Below the pieces are notes generated by a model. That model was not told the origin of the DNA. It did not search any database and was given only the letters and a program-made list of their open reading frames with translations. From the NCBI RefSeq assembly GCF_015905305.1, contig NZ_JADZLQ010000001.1, positions 496,001-560,000 on the forward strand: DNA of 64,000 bases. Reading direction: 5' to 3'. The position numbers were made by a program, and so were the translations under genes. The number at the start of each line of letters is the position of its first letter. Position 1 is the stretch's first letter. Of this stretch, positions 55,542 to 64,000 are shown one piece after another. Origin of the DNA: Pinirhizobacter soli (GTDB lineage Bacteria > Pseudomonadota > Gammaproteobacteria > Xanthomonadales > Rhodanobacteraceae).

Positions 55542-58500
55542 TCAAGCTCCTTGGAAGGTGATGTGCCAGACCGCATACGGCATGCCTTGTCCCAGCCACA
55601 CGTCCTGGCGCGCGCCGGACCAGGTGCCGAAGCCCTCGTGGATGAGGTCGTGCACCTGGACCGTGGCGCCGTCGGGCAGGCCCCAGTCGGCCAGCGGCAG
55701 TTGGAAGTCGGTCGATTGCGCGGCGTGCGGATCCAGGTTGATCGCCACCAGCACGATGTCGTCGCGATCGGCGGTGGTCTTCTCGAACACCAGTACCTGA
55801 TCGTTGCCCGAGGGCAGGAAGCGCACATGGCGGTGGCTTTGCAGGGCGGGATGCTCGCGGCGGATGCGGTTCAACTGGGTGATTTCGGCCACGATGTTGC
55901 CGGGCATGGCGTAATCGCGCGGGCGGATCTCGAACTTTTCCGAGTCGAGGTATTCCTCCTTGCCCGGGATCGGCGTGCCCTCGCACAACTCGAAACCCGA
56001 ATACACCCCCCACAGCCCCGATAGCGTCGACGCAAGCGCCGCACGTATAAGGAAACCAGGCCGTCCGGAGCGCTGCAGGAAATAAGGATTGATGTCCGGC
56101 GTATTGACGAAGAAGTTCGGCCGGAAGAATTCCTTCGGCGCCGTGGTGGTGAGTTCGGTCAGGTACTGGATGAACTCATCCTTCGAATGGCGCCAGGTGA
56201 AGTAGGTGTACGACTGGCTGAAGCCGGCCTTGGCCAATCGGTACATCGGCTTGGGCCGGGTAAAGGCCTCGGAAAGGAACAAGGTATCGGGGTACTGCGT
56301 ACGCACATGGCGGATCATCCATTCCCAGAAGGGAAAGGGCTTGGTGTGCGGGTTGTCCACGCGAAAGGTGCGCACGCCCTCGCCTGCCCAGTACAGCACC
56401 ACATCGCACAGGGCCTGCCATAGCGACGGGATGGCGCCGTCGGTGTAGAAATCGACGTTGACGATGTCCTGGTACTTCTTCGGAGGATTCTCCGCGTATT
56501 TGATGCTGCCGTCGGGACGGTAGTCGAACCAGTCGGGGTGTTCTTTCAGCCATGGATGGTCCTGCGAGCACTGGATGGCGAAATCCAGGGCCAGCTCCAG
56601 CCCATGGGCCGCGGCGGCATCGCGCAGCGCGCGGAAGTCTTCGATCGTGCCCAGCTGCGGGTGGATGTCGGTATGGCCGCCCTCGTGGGAGCCAATGGCG
56701 TAGGGGCTGCCGACATCGGTGTCGCCGGGTGTAAGTGTATTGTTCCTGCCCTTGCGGAAGGCCTTGCCGATGGGATGGATCGGCGGGAAGTACAGCACGT
56801 CGAAACCCATCGCCTGGATATCCGGCAGGCGCTTGATCACGTCGCGGAAGCTGCCGTGGCGGCTGGCATCGTCGGTAGATGAACGCGGGAAGAGTTCGTA
56901 CCAGCTGGCGAACTCGGCCGCGCGGCGATCCACTTCGAGCTTCAAGACCTGCGACTCCAGCGCAAAGGGACGCGGGTCCGCTGCGTGCATGATCTCTTCG
57001 GTGCCATGGTCCAGGAGACGCTCGGTGCGCTCGGGATCCGCCGCTTCACCCAGTGCCGCGAGCAATGCCTTCAGCGGTTTGGCCTTCGAGCCTGTGGCCG
57101 CCTGGAGGGTTTTCTCGACCAGGCGCCTGCCCTCCTCCAGCTCCAGCGGCACGGCGACGCCCGCGTCCACCTTCGCCTTCAATTCATGATGATAGGTGCC
57201 GAACGCGTCGCGCCAGGCCACCACGCCATATTCATAACGGCCCATGCGCTGTGGAATGAAGCTGGCGGTGTAACGGTCGTTGTTCACCAGTTGCATCGGC
57301 ACTTCGCGCCACTGGCGTTCGTCGAGAGCGCGCCAGCGGACCACGGCGGCCAGCACGTCATGGCCATCCATGAAGATATCGGCCTCGACGGTGACCGACT
57401 CGCCCACCACGCGCTTGGCCGGAAACCGGCCGCCATCCACCTGCGGCGTGATCGCTTCGATGGCGATGCGCGGCATCGTGGTGGCGTCGTCGAGTTCGCG
57501 CCTGGCGGTGGCCGCGGCGATTTTTGCCAGGACCGGCCGGGTGGGTTCGAGGGCGAACTCGCGCACCTCCCCCGGTTTCAGGGCGAAGAGGTCGCCGCGG
57601 TCTCCCGCGGGCATGCCGAAGCCCGATGCCGGGCCGCGGAGCAGTTGCGCCACGTGCAGGCAACGCTCGTTGACCAGGTCCGCATTGGCCAGCACCACGC
57701 GGGCCTGGCTCGCCGCGCCGACCGGCAGGCGATCGACGAACACCCACGTCGACACGTCGTTGGTGGTGCGCGATTGCACGCGCTCGTCGCTGCGATGGCT
57801 GGCCATCCGGGCGTTGGCAGCTTCGATGGCGTCGTCGATGGCAAGGGTGCTTCCGGCGCGCATGACGGCAGGGGTAACAGCCTCGCCACGGCGCGGATCA
57901 AGCACGTCGTGTGCGCCCATTTCGAACCCCATCGGCATCAGCCAGCCGGCAGCGTGCGTGGCGGCGAAGTCGATGGCGCGCCGGTGGGCACGCTCGAACG
58001 GCCCAAACTCGCCGCGATCGTCGGCAAGACGGCTGCCGAAGGGTACTTCCACCGGGGCAATGGGCGGGGCGATGCGCTCGAGCCGCACGTTCTCGGCCAG
58101 GTACCAGCGGTCGCGGTAGTTCCACCACGGCGTGGAGGCGAAGGTGGCATCGAAGGGCGCGCCGACAAGGCGCTCGAGTTCAGCGGGCGACAGGCCAGGC
58201 GTCCAGGCCAGGAATAACGAATGCCCTGCGCTCCGAACACGCTCGATCAGACCGGTCCATTGCGTCGCATCGAACACTGCCGGGCCCAGGATGCGGAATC
58301 CATCCACGCCATCGGCCACGTGCGCCGCGAGGCGTTCGGCCCACCATGCAAGTGCCGGGGCCAGCACCGCCGGATCGTTGTAACGCCACAGCGCCGCATC
58401 GCCCTCGCTCGGCGTCCAGCGCGGATCGGGCGTGCCATGTTCGGTGAACACCGGTCGAAACCAGTCGTCGTGTTCGCGATGCACCGGTGCATCGGTGGAC

Positions 58501-58781
58501 AGGCGGTCCATCACCACGTCGAGGATGACCTTGAGCCCATGCCGATGTGCTGCCTCCGCCAGTTCCGACACGCTGGGACTGCCGTCGCGCGCGACACGGT
58601 GGTCGGCTGTAAGGAAAATGTCATCGCTGCTGCCCGAATCGAAGGGCGGCGCGATGACCACGTGGGTAAAACCCAGGCCCCGGGCATGCGCAAGCCACGC
58701 TTCGCAACCTGCGGTGTCGCCGGTCAGGCGCGGATGAAGATAGTAAAGGGCGAGCGCGAGGTTGGAAGAAGGTGCCGACAT
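55542..58781 (-). CDS. glgE: GlgE maltosyltransferase with N-terminal catalytically dead GH13-like domain
   Basis: 1079 residues. From about residue 437 (MPRIAIEAITPQVDGGRFPAKR) it is GlgE, alpha-1,4-glucan:maltose-1-phosphate maltosyltransferase: KYAENPPKKYQDIVNVDF, FRVDNPHTKPFPFWEW (nucleophile aspartate) and FLSEAFTRPKPM (acid/base). Residues about 1-436 form a second amylase-like barrel (ALYYLHPRLTG..., HGLKVILDVVMDRLS, DGVDGFRILGPAVFDATQW) in which the canonical GFRxD aspartate is Leu165 and the acid/base strand reads LFLAWTPG with no glutamate. GlgE proteins of Mycobacterium/Streptomyces are about 650-700 residues, so the extension is an addition. First gene of the operon. Confidence 0.93.
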   Translation of the reverse strand: MSAPSSNLALALYYLHPRLTGDTAGCEAWLAHARGLGFTHVVIAPPFDSGSSDDIFLTADHRVARDGSPSVSELAEAAHRHGLKVILDVVMDRLSTDAPVHREHDDWFRPVFTEHGTPDPRWTPSEGDAALWRYNDPAVLAPALAWWAERLAAHVADGVDGFRILGPAVFDATQWTGLIERVRSAGHSLFLAWTPGLSPAELERLVGAPFDATFASTPWWNYRDRWYLAENVRLERIAPPIAPVEVPFGSRLADDRGEFGPFERAHRRAIDFAATHAAGWLMPMGFEMGAHDVLDPRRGEAVTPAVMRAGSTLAIDDAIEAANARMASHRSDERVQSRTTNDVSTWVFVDRLPVGAASQARVVLANADLVNERCLHVAQLLRGPASGFGMPAGDRGDLFALKPGEVREFALEPTRPVLAKIAAATARRELDDATTMPRIAIEAITPQVDGGRFPAKRVVGESVTVEADIFMDGHDVLAAVVRWRALDERQWREVPMQLVNNDRYTASFIPQRMGRYEYGVVAWRDAFGTYHHELKAKVDAGVAVPLELEEGRRLVEKTLQAATGSKAKPLKALLAALGEAADPERTERLLDHGTEEIMHAADPRPFALESQVLKLEVDRRAAEFASWYELFPRSSTDDASRHGSFRDVIKRLPDIQAMGFDVLYFPPIHPIGKAFRKGRNNTLTPGDTDVGSPYAIGSHEGGHTDIHPQLGTIEDFRALRDAAAAHGLELALDFAIQCSQDHPWLKEHPDWFDYRPDGSIKYAENPPKKYQDIVNVDFYTDGAIPSLWQALCDVVLYWAGEGVRTFRVDNPHTKPFPFWEWMIRHVRTQYPDTLFLSEAFTRPKPMYRLAKAGFSQSYTYFTWRHSKDEFIQYLTELTTTAPKEFFRPNFFVNTPDINPYFLQRSGRPGFLIRAALASTLSGLWGVYSGFELCEGTPIPGKEEYLDSEKFEIRPRDYAMPGNIVAEITQLNRIRREHPALQSHRHVRFLPSGNDQVLVFEKTTADRDDIVLVAINLDPHAAQSTDFQLPLADWGLPDGATVQVHDLIHEGFGTWSGARQDVWLGQGMPYAVWHITFQGA

Positions 58782-58815
58782 CTACCGCGATCTCCGTGCA
58801 AAGGGACGATCGCGG
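58782..58815 (-). promoter_or_regulatory. glgE leader hairpin overlapping the ribosome-binding site
   Basis: On the minus-strand mRNA, CCGCGATC (58808-58815) can pair with GATCGCGG (58785-58792), ending three bases before the glgE ATG. The only Shine-Dalgarno-like sequence (CGGAGA) sits at the stem edge, so folding would hide the start. No promoter boxes could be assigned with confidence in 58816-58951. Confidence 0.4.
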
Positions 58816-58951
58816 CAGGGACGCGGGCACTCACGCCAGTGCGCCATGCGCACCGTTCACCGACAATCGTGACCCCTACGATGCCCGATGGGCCCGTTTG
58901 CGCAGCGTGAAACGCCTTGGAAACCGCTTGTTTTACGGGTGTTGGCGCATC

Positions 58952-59974
58952 TTAAGCGCCGAACTTGATCTCAACGCCTTCGTGGCCGCGGTCCCATCCG
59001 CGCAGTTCATCGCGGATGTGCGCGATGCGCTGGCGGCCCAGGGCGTTTCGCTCCTCATCCAGGACCAGGCCATCGAGCAGCTCCGCAAGACGTTGCGCTG
59101 CCGGCAACATCGTGTCCCATGCATCGAGCGCCGGCACGGGGCCGGGCAAGGTCATGAAGAACGACAGGCCCGGGGTCTGCATGGCCTCGACGCGCTTCAG
59201 GTCGAAATTGCCGGGCTTGACCAGGTTCGCCACGCTGAAGATCGGTCCGAGCTCGCGGCGGCCATCGACCAGGCGATGGAAGATGCCCATGTCGCCGAAT
59301 TCCAGACCCGCCTTCTCGGCCGCCACGACGAGATCCGTGCCGTTGAAAATGTGATCGTCGCGCGACACCACGTACAGGCTGACAATGCGCTCGACGGGCC
59401 GTTCGACAGGCCGGCGGCCAACGTCCGAACGCGGCGGCTCCGATGGCGCGGCTATCGGGGCCCGGACGGGCTCCGCGCCAGGTGAAGCCGGTTCGAACGG
59501 CGGGGTATCGAATCCTGTTTCAAGCGTCGGCTCGGTCCGGCGCGACGGGGATGCTGACGGCCGCGAGGCACCCATGGTCGATGCGGCAGGCTCGGTCGGG
59601 AGCGGCGAGCGCAGGATGTCCTCGATGGAAGCGGAGGACACCACCGGCGCAGTGCGGTCACCGGCAAGCGTGGCGCCCAGGCGTTCGAGTTCGTCCTGCA
59701 TGTCCATGTCCAGCGTGCCCTGGCGCGGTGCACGCGAGTTTGGCGGCGGGAAATCGAACGCGGTGTCGGCGTCGGCCGCGGGCCCGTCGCCAAAGGTCGG
59801 CTCGCGCCGCTCAGGCGCTCGCTGCGGTGCCGTCGGCTGGGGCTTGCGACGGCCCTGCTCCTTCTTCGGCTGGCCAAACAACCAGATCAGTCCCAGCACG
59901 ATCACGGCCACGATCAACAGGGGCACGCCGACGGCGGGGTTCCAAGCCAGGGCAACGACGGGTTCGTGGGTCAT
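58952..59974 (-). CDS. zipA: Cell division protein ZipA
   Basis: 340 residues from ATG 59974 (MTHEPVVALAWN), preceded by AAGGA. An N-terminal transmembrane helix (about 15-33) is followed by a basic segment, a long proline/alanine/serine-rich linker and a C-terminal FtsZ-binding domain (VSLYVVSRDDHIFNGTDLVVAAEKAGLEFGDMGIFHR through IRDELRGWDRGHEGVEI). ZipA tethers the FtsZ ring to the membrane. A TTG at 59989 overlapping the smc stop is possible but less likely. Confidence 0.93.
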   Translation of the reverse strand: MTHEPVVALAWNPAVGVPLLIVAVIVLGLIWLFGQPKKEQGRRKPQPTAPQRAPERREPTFGDGPAADADTAFDFPPPNSRAPRQGTLDMDMQDELERLGATLAGDRTAPVVSSASIEDILRSPLPTEPAASTMGASRPSASPSRRTEPTLETGFDTPPFEPASPGAEPVRAPIAAPSEPPRSDVGRRPVERPVERIVSLYVVSRDDHIFNGTDLVVAAEKAGLEFGDMGIFHRLVDGRRELGPIFSVANLVKPGNFDLKRVEAMQTPGLSFFMTLPGPVPALDAWDTMLPAAQRLAELLDGLVLDEERNALGRQRIAHIRDELRGWDRGHEGVEIKFGA

Positions 59975-59985
59975 CACGGGTTCCT

Positions 59986-62900
59986 TCAAGCGGCGCCAGC
60001 GAGCTTGGCGGCCTCGGCGAGGTCCACCTGGACCAGGCGGGACACGCCCGGCTCCCGCATGGTAACGCCACAGAGCTGGTGCGCGGCCTCCATCGTGGCC
60101 TTGTTGTGGCTGACGAAGATGAACTGCACCTTCTCGCTCATCTCCCGCACCATCGCCGAGAAGCGGCCGACGTTGGCCTCGTCCAGCGGCGCGTCCACCT
60201 CGTCGAGCAAGCAGAACGGTGCCGGGTTCAGGCCGAAGATGGCAAACACCAGCGATACGGCGGTCAGGGCCTTCTCACCGCCCGAGAGCAGCGTGATGTT
60301 GCTCACGCGCTTGCCCGGCGGCCGGGCCATGATCGCAACGCCGGTGTCCAGGAGGTCTTCGCCGGTAAGTTCCAGATAGGCATGGCCGCCGCCGAACAGG
60401 CGCGGAAAGAGTTCCTGCACGCCGGCATTGACGCGGTCGAAGGTCTCCTTGAAACGCTGGCGCGTTTCCTTGTCGATCTTCTTGATGGCGTTTTCCAGTG
60501 TTTCCAGGGCGGTCGCAAGATCCGTGAGCTGGGCGTCGAGGTAATCCTTGCGCTGGGACTGCTCGGCGTGCTCCTGGATCGCGGCGAGGTTCACCGGCTC
60601 CAGGCGGATGATCTTCTGCGAAAGCTCCGCGAGCTGTGCCTGCCAGCGGGAGGGCTCGGCGTCTTCGGCAAGCTCAGCCAGCAGCGGCTCCAGTTCCAGG
60701 CCTGAGGATGCGATGGCTTCGGCGAGCGTGGACGCACGCATCTGGATCGACTGCGCCGCCAGGCGCTTTTCGGTGACACCCTCGCGCACCTGGGTCAGCT
60801 GGTGCTCGATGCGCTGGCGCTCCTGCTCGAGCTTGCGGAACTCGGTATCGAGGTCTTCGAGCGCGCGGCGGGCATCGACCAGCTGGCGGTCCACCAGCAG
60901 GCGCTGGTCGAGGTAGGTCTGGCGTTCGGCTTCCAGTTCGGCGATCGGATCGCTGCCGGCGGCCAGTTGTTCGGCAATCTCGGTACGGCGCGACTGGATC
61001 TGCTTCAGCTGGGCGTCCATGCGGCCCAGCGCCTGTTCAAGGCCCGTCAGCGCCGAGCGCTTTGATTCCATGCTCAAGGCCAGCTGGTGCGACTGTTCGG
61101 CGGCCTCGCGGGCGTTGATGCGCGCTTCTTCGCGCGCTTCGAGCAGTTCGCGGCGCTCGTTCTCCAGCGCGCGGCGCTGGTCTTCCATGTCACCCATGTT
61201 GCCGACCGATTCGTCCAGGCGGGCGCGGGCCTCGCGCGCCTGCCCTTCCATCTCGTCGAGCTGTTCGAGCACGGTGGAAAGCTCGGCGCCGACTTTCTCG
61301 GTACGGGCGCGGGCCGTTTCCATCTTGCCGCGGTGGCTCTGCAGCTGGCCGGCCAGCTCCGACAGGCGGCGGTGGGCGGCGTACAGGTCGCGCTGGGCGT
61401 CGTCGCGTGCGCGCTCGGTCTCGAACTTGGACGTGCGCAAGGCTTCGAGCCGTTCGGTGCCTTCCTCGCCCTGGGCTTCGAGTGATTCGAGCTGGGCGGC
61501 AAGCTGGCGCATGTCACGCTCGCGCGCCAGCACGCCTACCTGGTTGCCCTGGGCGCGGCGAACGCGGGCGAAGCCCGGTCCCATCCACGCGCCGTCGCGG
61601 GTGATCACCGACTCGCCAGCGGCAAGCGACCCGGCCACTTGGCGCGCCTGGTCGAGGGAATCGGCCACGCGGATGCGCGAAAGCATATGGGTGATCGAGG
61701 CAGGCCCCCGGACATGGGCGGCCAGCGTGCCGGCCGGGCCATCGCCACCGGTGGCTGAAGAGATCAGCGCAATGTCGGCGTCGGTCAACTCGCCCAATTC
61801 CGTGGCAAGCGCTAGCGGATCGTCCACCAGCACGCCATCGAGCAGGCCCGCCAGGACCGTTTCCGCCGCTGCTTCGAAACCAGCATCGACGTTCAGCGAT
61901 TCGCCCAGACGACGGGCGTTGGCCAACCCCAGGCGATCGAGCCAGCCGCTGGCGGCGCTTTCTTCCTGGCCCAGGGCAGCATGCTGCAGGGCTTCGAGCG
62001 AGGCATGGCGACCGCGCGCGGCCTGCAGTAGCTGGCGCGCGTCGTTCAACAGGGTCTGCACCTGGCGCTCATCATCGAGCACCCGCTCGTGCGCGACCTT
62101 GTGCTGGTCCAGCAGGCCGCCCAGGGTTTCCACGCGCTCGCGCTGGGTGTCGTGCTCGGTGTCGAGCGCTTCGGCGGCGGCATCGAGCGCCGCCACGTCG
62201 AAGGCTTGCCGTTCGCCTTCCAGCGCCTCGCGGCGACGGGAAAGGTCGAGGGCCTGGCGGTCGAGGTAGTTCAGGCGCGTGCGTTCAACTTCCGCGGCAC
62301 GGGAGGCTTCCGAGGCGCCGCGGGTGTGTGTGTCCCAGCGCGACTGCCAGTCGGCCAGGCGGGTTTCGGTGCTGCGTTGCTGCTCACCGGTGTCGTCCTG
62401 CATCTGCTGCAGCGCTTCCAGCCGCGGCTCGCCCTCGGCCAGCGCCGTGCGCAAGGCTTCGATCTGCTCGTGGTCGGCGCTGATGTGCCCTTGCAGTTCC
62501 TCGAACTCGCGCTCGGTCTCGCCCTGGGCGCGGGTCAGCCTCTCGGATGTTTCACGGTTATGCCGTACTTGTTGTTCCACGCGGGCGATCTCGGCGCCCA
62601 CCTTGTACACATCGGCCTGCACCGCATTGAGGTGTTCGCTGGCGCCGTGGTGGGTATCGCGGATGCCTTCCAGCTGTGCTTCCACCTGCCGCTGTTGGGC
62701 CAGGTGGCGTTCGATCTCCAGTTCCGCCTGGCGGAGCGAATCGCCCTCGCCTTCGCCCTGGCGCTGCAGCGCACGGTATTCAAGCGCGCGCATCTCCGCT
62801 TCGCGGCGATTCTGCTCTTCCTTCAGCGCCTTCCAGCGCTCGGCCGCACGGGCCTGGCGGTTCAGGTGGTCAAGCTGCTTGTCGACCTCGTCGCGCACGT

Positions 62901-63486
62901 CCTTCACGCGGTCGAGGTTCTCGCGGGTGGACTTGATCCGGCTTTCCGTTTCCTTGCGGCGTTCCTTGTACTTGGAGATGCCGGCGGCTTCCTCCAGGTG
63001 GGTGCGCAGTTCGTCCGGGTGGGCCTCGATGATCTGGCTGATCATGCCCTGCTCGATGATCGAGTAGCTGCGGGGCCCCAGGCCCGTGCCCAGGAAGAGG
63101 TCGGTAATGTCGCGGCGGCGGCAACGAGCACCGTTGAGGAAATACGACGACTGACCGTCGCGGCTGACCAGGCGCTTGACGGAGATTTCCGCGTATTGCG
63201 CAAGCTCCCCCTGGATGGTGCCGTCGGCGTTGTCGAAGATCAGTTCCACCATGGCCTGGCCGACCGGCTTTCGCGACGTGGAGCCTGAGAAGATCACGTC
63301 GGTAAGCGAGTCGCCGCGCAGCCGGCTGGCCGCGCTTTCACCCATCACCCAGCGGATGGCGTCGATGATGTTGGACTTGCCGCAGCCATTGGGGCCAACG
63401 ACGCCCGTCATATTGGTGGGCAGGTGCAGCGTGGTCGGGTCGACGAACGACTTGAAACCGGCCAGCTTGATGGTGGTCAGGCGCAT
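59986..63486 (-). CDS. smc: Chromosome segregation protein SMC
   Basis: 1166 residues. The Walker A GPNGCGKSN lies at about 32-40. Two long coiled-coil arms flank a hinge at about 500-660 (ASGWLDRLGLANARRLGESLNVDAGFEAAAETVLAGLLDGVLVDDP). The ABC signature LSGGEKALTAVSLVFAIF and Walker B PFCLLDEVDAPLDEANVGRF are at the C-terminus. SMC organises and segregates the chromosome with ScpAB. The smc-zipA pair is typical of several gammaproteobacteria. Confidence 0.97.
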   Translation of the reverse strand: MRLTTIKLAGFKSFVDPTTLHLPTNMTGVVGPNGCGKSNIIDAIRWVMGESAASRLRGDSLTDVIFSGSTSRKPVGQAMVELIFDNADGTIQGELAQYAEISVKRLVSRDGQSSYFLNGARCRRRDITDLFLGTGLGPRSYSIIEQGMISQIIEAHPDELRTHLEEAAGISKYKERRKETESRIKSTRENLDRVKDVRDEVDKQLDHLNRQARAAERWKALKEEQNRREAEMRALEYRALQRQGEGEGDSLRQAELEIERHLAQQRQVEAQLEGIRDTHHGASEHLNAVQADVYKVGAEIARVEQQVRHNRETSERLTRAQGETEREFEELQGHISADHEQIEALRTALAEGEPRLEALQQMQDDTGEQQRSTETRLADWQSRWDTHTRGASEASRAAEVERTRLNYLDRQALDLSRRREALEGERQAFDVAALDAAAEALDTEHDTQRERVETLGGLLDQHKVAHERVLDDERQVQTLLNDARQLLQAARGRHASLEALQHAALGQEESAASGWLDRLGLANARRLGESLNVDAGFEAAAETVLAGLLDGVLVDDPLALATELGELTDADIALISSATGGDGPAGTLAAHVRGPASITHMLSRIRVADSLDQARQVAGSLAAGESVITRDGAWMGPGFARVRRAQGNQVGVLARERDMRQLAAQLESLEAQGEEGTERLEALRTSKFETERARDDAQRDLYAAHRRLSELAGQLQSHRGKMETARARTEKVGAELSTVLEQLDEMEGQAREARARLDESVGNMGDMEDQRRALENERRELLEAREEARINAREAAEQSHQLALSMESKRSALTGLEQALGRMDAQLKQIQSRRTEIAEQLAAGSDPIAELEAERQTYLDQRLLVDRQLVDARRALEDLDTEFRKLEQERQRIEHQLTQVREGVTEKRLAAQSIQMRASTLAEAIASSGLELEPLLAELAEDAEPSRWQAQLAELSQKIIRLEPVNLAAIQEHAEQSQRKDYLDAQLTDLATALETLENAIKKIDKETRQRFKETFDRVNAGVQELFPRLFGGGHAYLELTGEDLLDTGVAIMARPPGKRVSNITLLSGGEKALTAVSLVFAIFGLNPAPFCLLDEVDAPLDEANVGRFSAMVREMSEKVQFIFVSHNKATMEAAHQLCGVTMREPGVSRLVQVDLAEAAKLAGAA

Positions 63487-63515
63487 TGATTCTTGTATCC
63501 AAGGAAAACGGCTAG

Positions 63516-63543
63516 GTCAGGCGGCGCCCCCGCGCCGCCTGAC
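63516..63543 (-). terminator. Hairpin between the BolA-family gene and smc
   Basis: GTCAGGCGGCG (63516-63526) pairs perfectly with CGCCGCCTGAC (63533-63543) across a 6-base loop. The minus-strand continuation (CTAGCCGTTTTCC) has only a delayed T-run, so it is a weak or Rho-assisted end for the BolA-family gene. The smc promoter should lie between here and 63487. Confidence 0.45.
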
Positions 63544-63622
63544 GGACCACTGTGCCAAACGCCTCCCCTCGACGCAACGCGCCCCAAGGAAAGATTCCAG
63601 GCGAGGAATGTTCGGCAAGTGC

Positions 63623-63895
63623 TTATTTCTTCGACTCTTCAGGTGCCTTGGCGTCGATAGCCAAGGCATGGATGCCGTCGGGCAGCATGCTCTCCAGAGC
63701 TGCGTAGACCATCCGGTGGCGCTTGATCGGCGACTCACCGGCAAAGGCTGCGGCCGTGATGGCCACGTGGAAATGCCCCTTGCCCTCGCCCGCATGGCCG
63801 GCGTGCTTGTGCCCTTCGTCGGTCACCACCAGCGCTTCGGGCGCCAGGGCAGCCGTCAGCAGCGCATGGATCTGGGCGACTTTCGCTTCCGTCAC
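63623..63895 (-). CDS. BolA family protein
   Basis: 90 residues with the BolA fold: MTEAKVAQIHALLTAALAPEALVVTDEGHKH, then GHFHVAITAAAFAGESPIKRHRMVYAALESMLPDGIHALAIDAKAPEE. BolA proteins partner with monothiol glutaredoxins in iron-sulfur handling; some act as stress regulators. The histidine-rich loop (HKHAGHAGEGKGHFH) is compatible with cluster ligation. Confidence 0.93.
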   Translation of the reverse strand: MTEAKVAQIHALLTAALAPEALVVTDEGHKHAGHAGEGKGHFHVAITAAAFAGESPIKRHRMVYAALESMLPDGIHALAIDAKAPEESKK

Positions 63896-63955
63896 GGCCT
63901 TTTGAATCCCAAGGGAAAGTCGACCATCTTAACCGACCTGCCCCTCGCCCGGCGC

Positions 63956-64000
63956 CTAGTCGACCTTATGGAAAAGGCCCGCCGGCGGGTCGGTGGCGTC
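63956..64000 (-). CDS. C-terminal end of an unidentified protein (cut by window edge)
   Basis: Minus-strand codons read DATDPPAGLFHKVD then TAG (63956-63958). Fourteen residues are too few to name the gene; it would precede the BolA-family gene by about 60 bases on the same strand. The call rests on frame and position only. Confidence 0.35.
   Translation of the reverse strand, partial: DATDPPAGLFHKVD

Overview
The window is high-GC (roughly two-thirds G+C by eye), densely packed gammaproteobacterial chromosome. The gene content and order fit the order Xanthomonadales/Lysobacterales, most likely the Rhodanobacteraceae (Luteibacter/Dyella/Rhodanobacter-like). This is an inference from gene order and protein character, not a database result. 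No rRNA, tRNA, CRISPR array, prophage or intact insertion sequence was seen.

Region 1 (1-10568, all minus strand) is housekeeping. It reads ndk > rlmN > pilW > rodZ > TPR protein (YfgM-like) > bamB > der > rhodanese-MoeB > folD > guaB > guaA (guaA cut by the window edge). Most junctions overlap or are a few bases apart. Region 2 (10722-15153, plus) is a beta-oxidation unit: a PsrA-like TetR regulator with a perfect palindromic operator at its own promoter, a fused 3-hydroxyacyl-CoA dehydrogenase/enoyl-CoA hydratase with FadN-type domain order, and a thiolase. Region 3 (15191-21306) is accessory: a metallo-beta-lactamase-fold hydrolase, a REP-like hairpin, a lower-GC secreted protein, about 480 bases of strongly structured non-coding DNA, a small membrane protein, a CsaA-like protein, a PuuB-like oxidase, an alpha/beta hydrolase and a RES/Xre toxin-antitoxin pair with a clear autoregulatory operator.

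Region 4 (21316-32451, minus) holds pbpC with its giant alpha-2-macroglobulin partner, then a stand-alone gene that aligns with the SpvC/OspF/HopAI1 family of type III effector phosphothreonine lyases, then a FAD-dependent dehydrogenase. Region 5 (32510-41317, minus) runs cmk, rpsA, ihfB, then a 628-base gap filled by a mosaic of long inverted repeats, then lapA, lapB, a WecA-type glycosyl-1-phosphate transferase, a CapD/WbpM-type dehydratase and galU. This is an envelope-polysaccharide run physically coupled to LapAB.

Region 6 (41378-58781, minus) is a seven-gene alpha-glucan/trehalose operon: glgE > treS-mak > glgB > glgX > treZ > malQ > treY. Together these enzymes can turn trehalose into maltose, maltose-1-phosphate and branched alpha-glucan, and then turn glucan back into trehalose. 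GlgE carries an extra N-terminal GH13-like domain of about 430 residues that has lost its catalytic residues. Region 7 (58952-64000, minus) is a BolA-family gene, smc and zipA, with the last codons of another gene at the right edge.

Points most worth a second look: the SpvC/OspF-like gene, the GlgE pseudo-amylase fusion and its operon, the inverted-repeat mosaic upstream of lapA, and the structured intergenic region at 16.9-17.2 kb.
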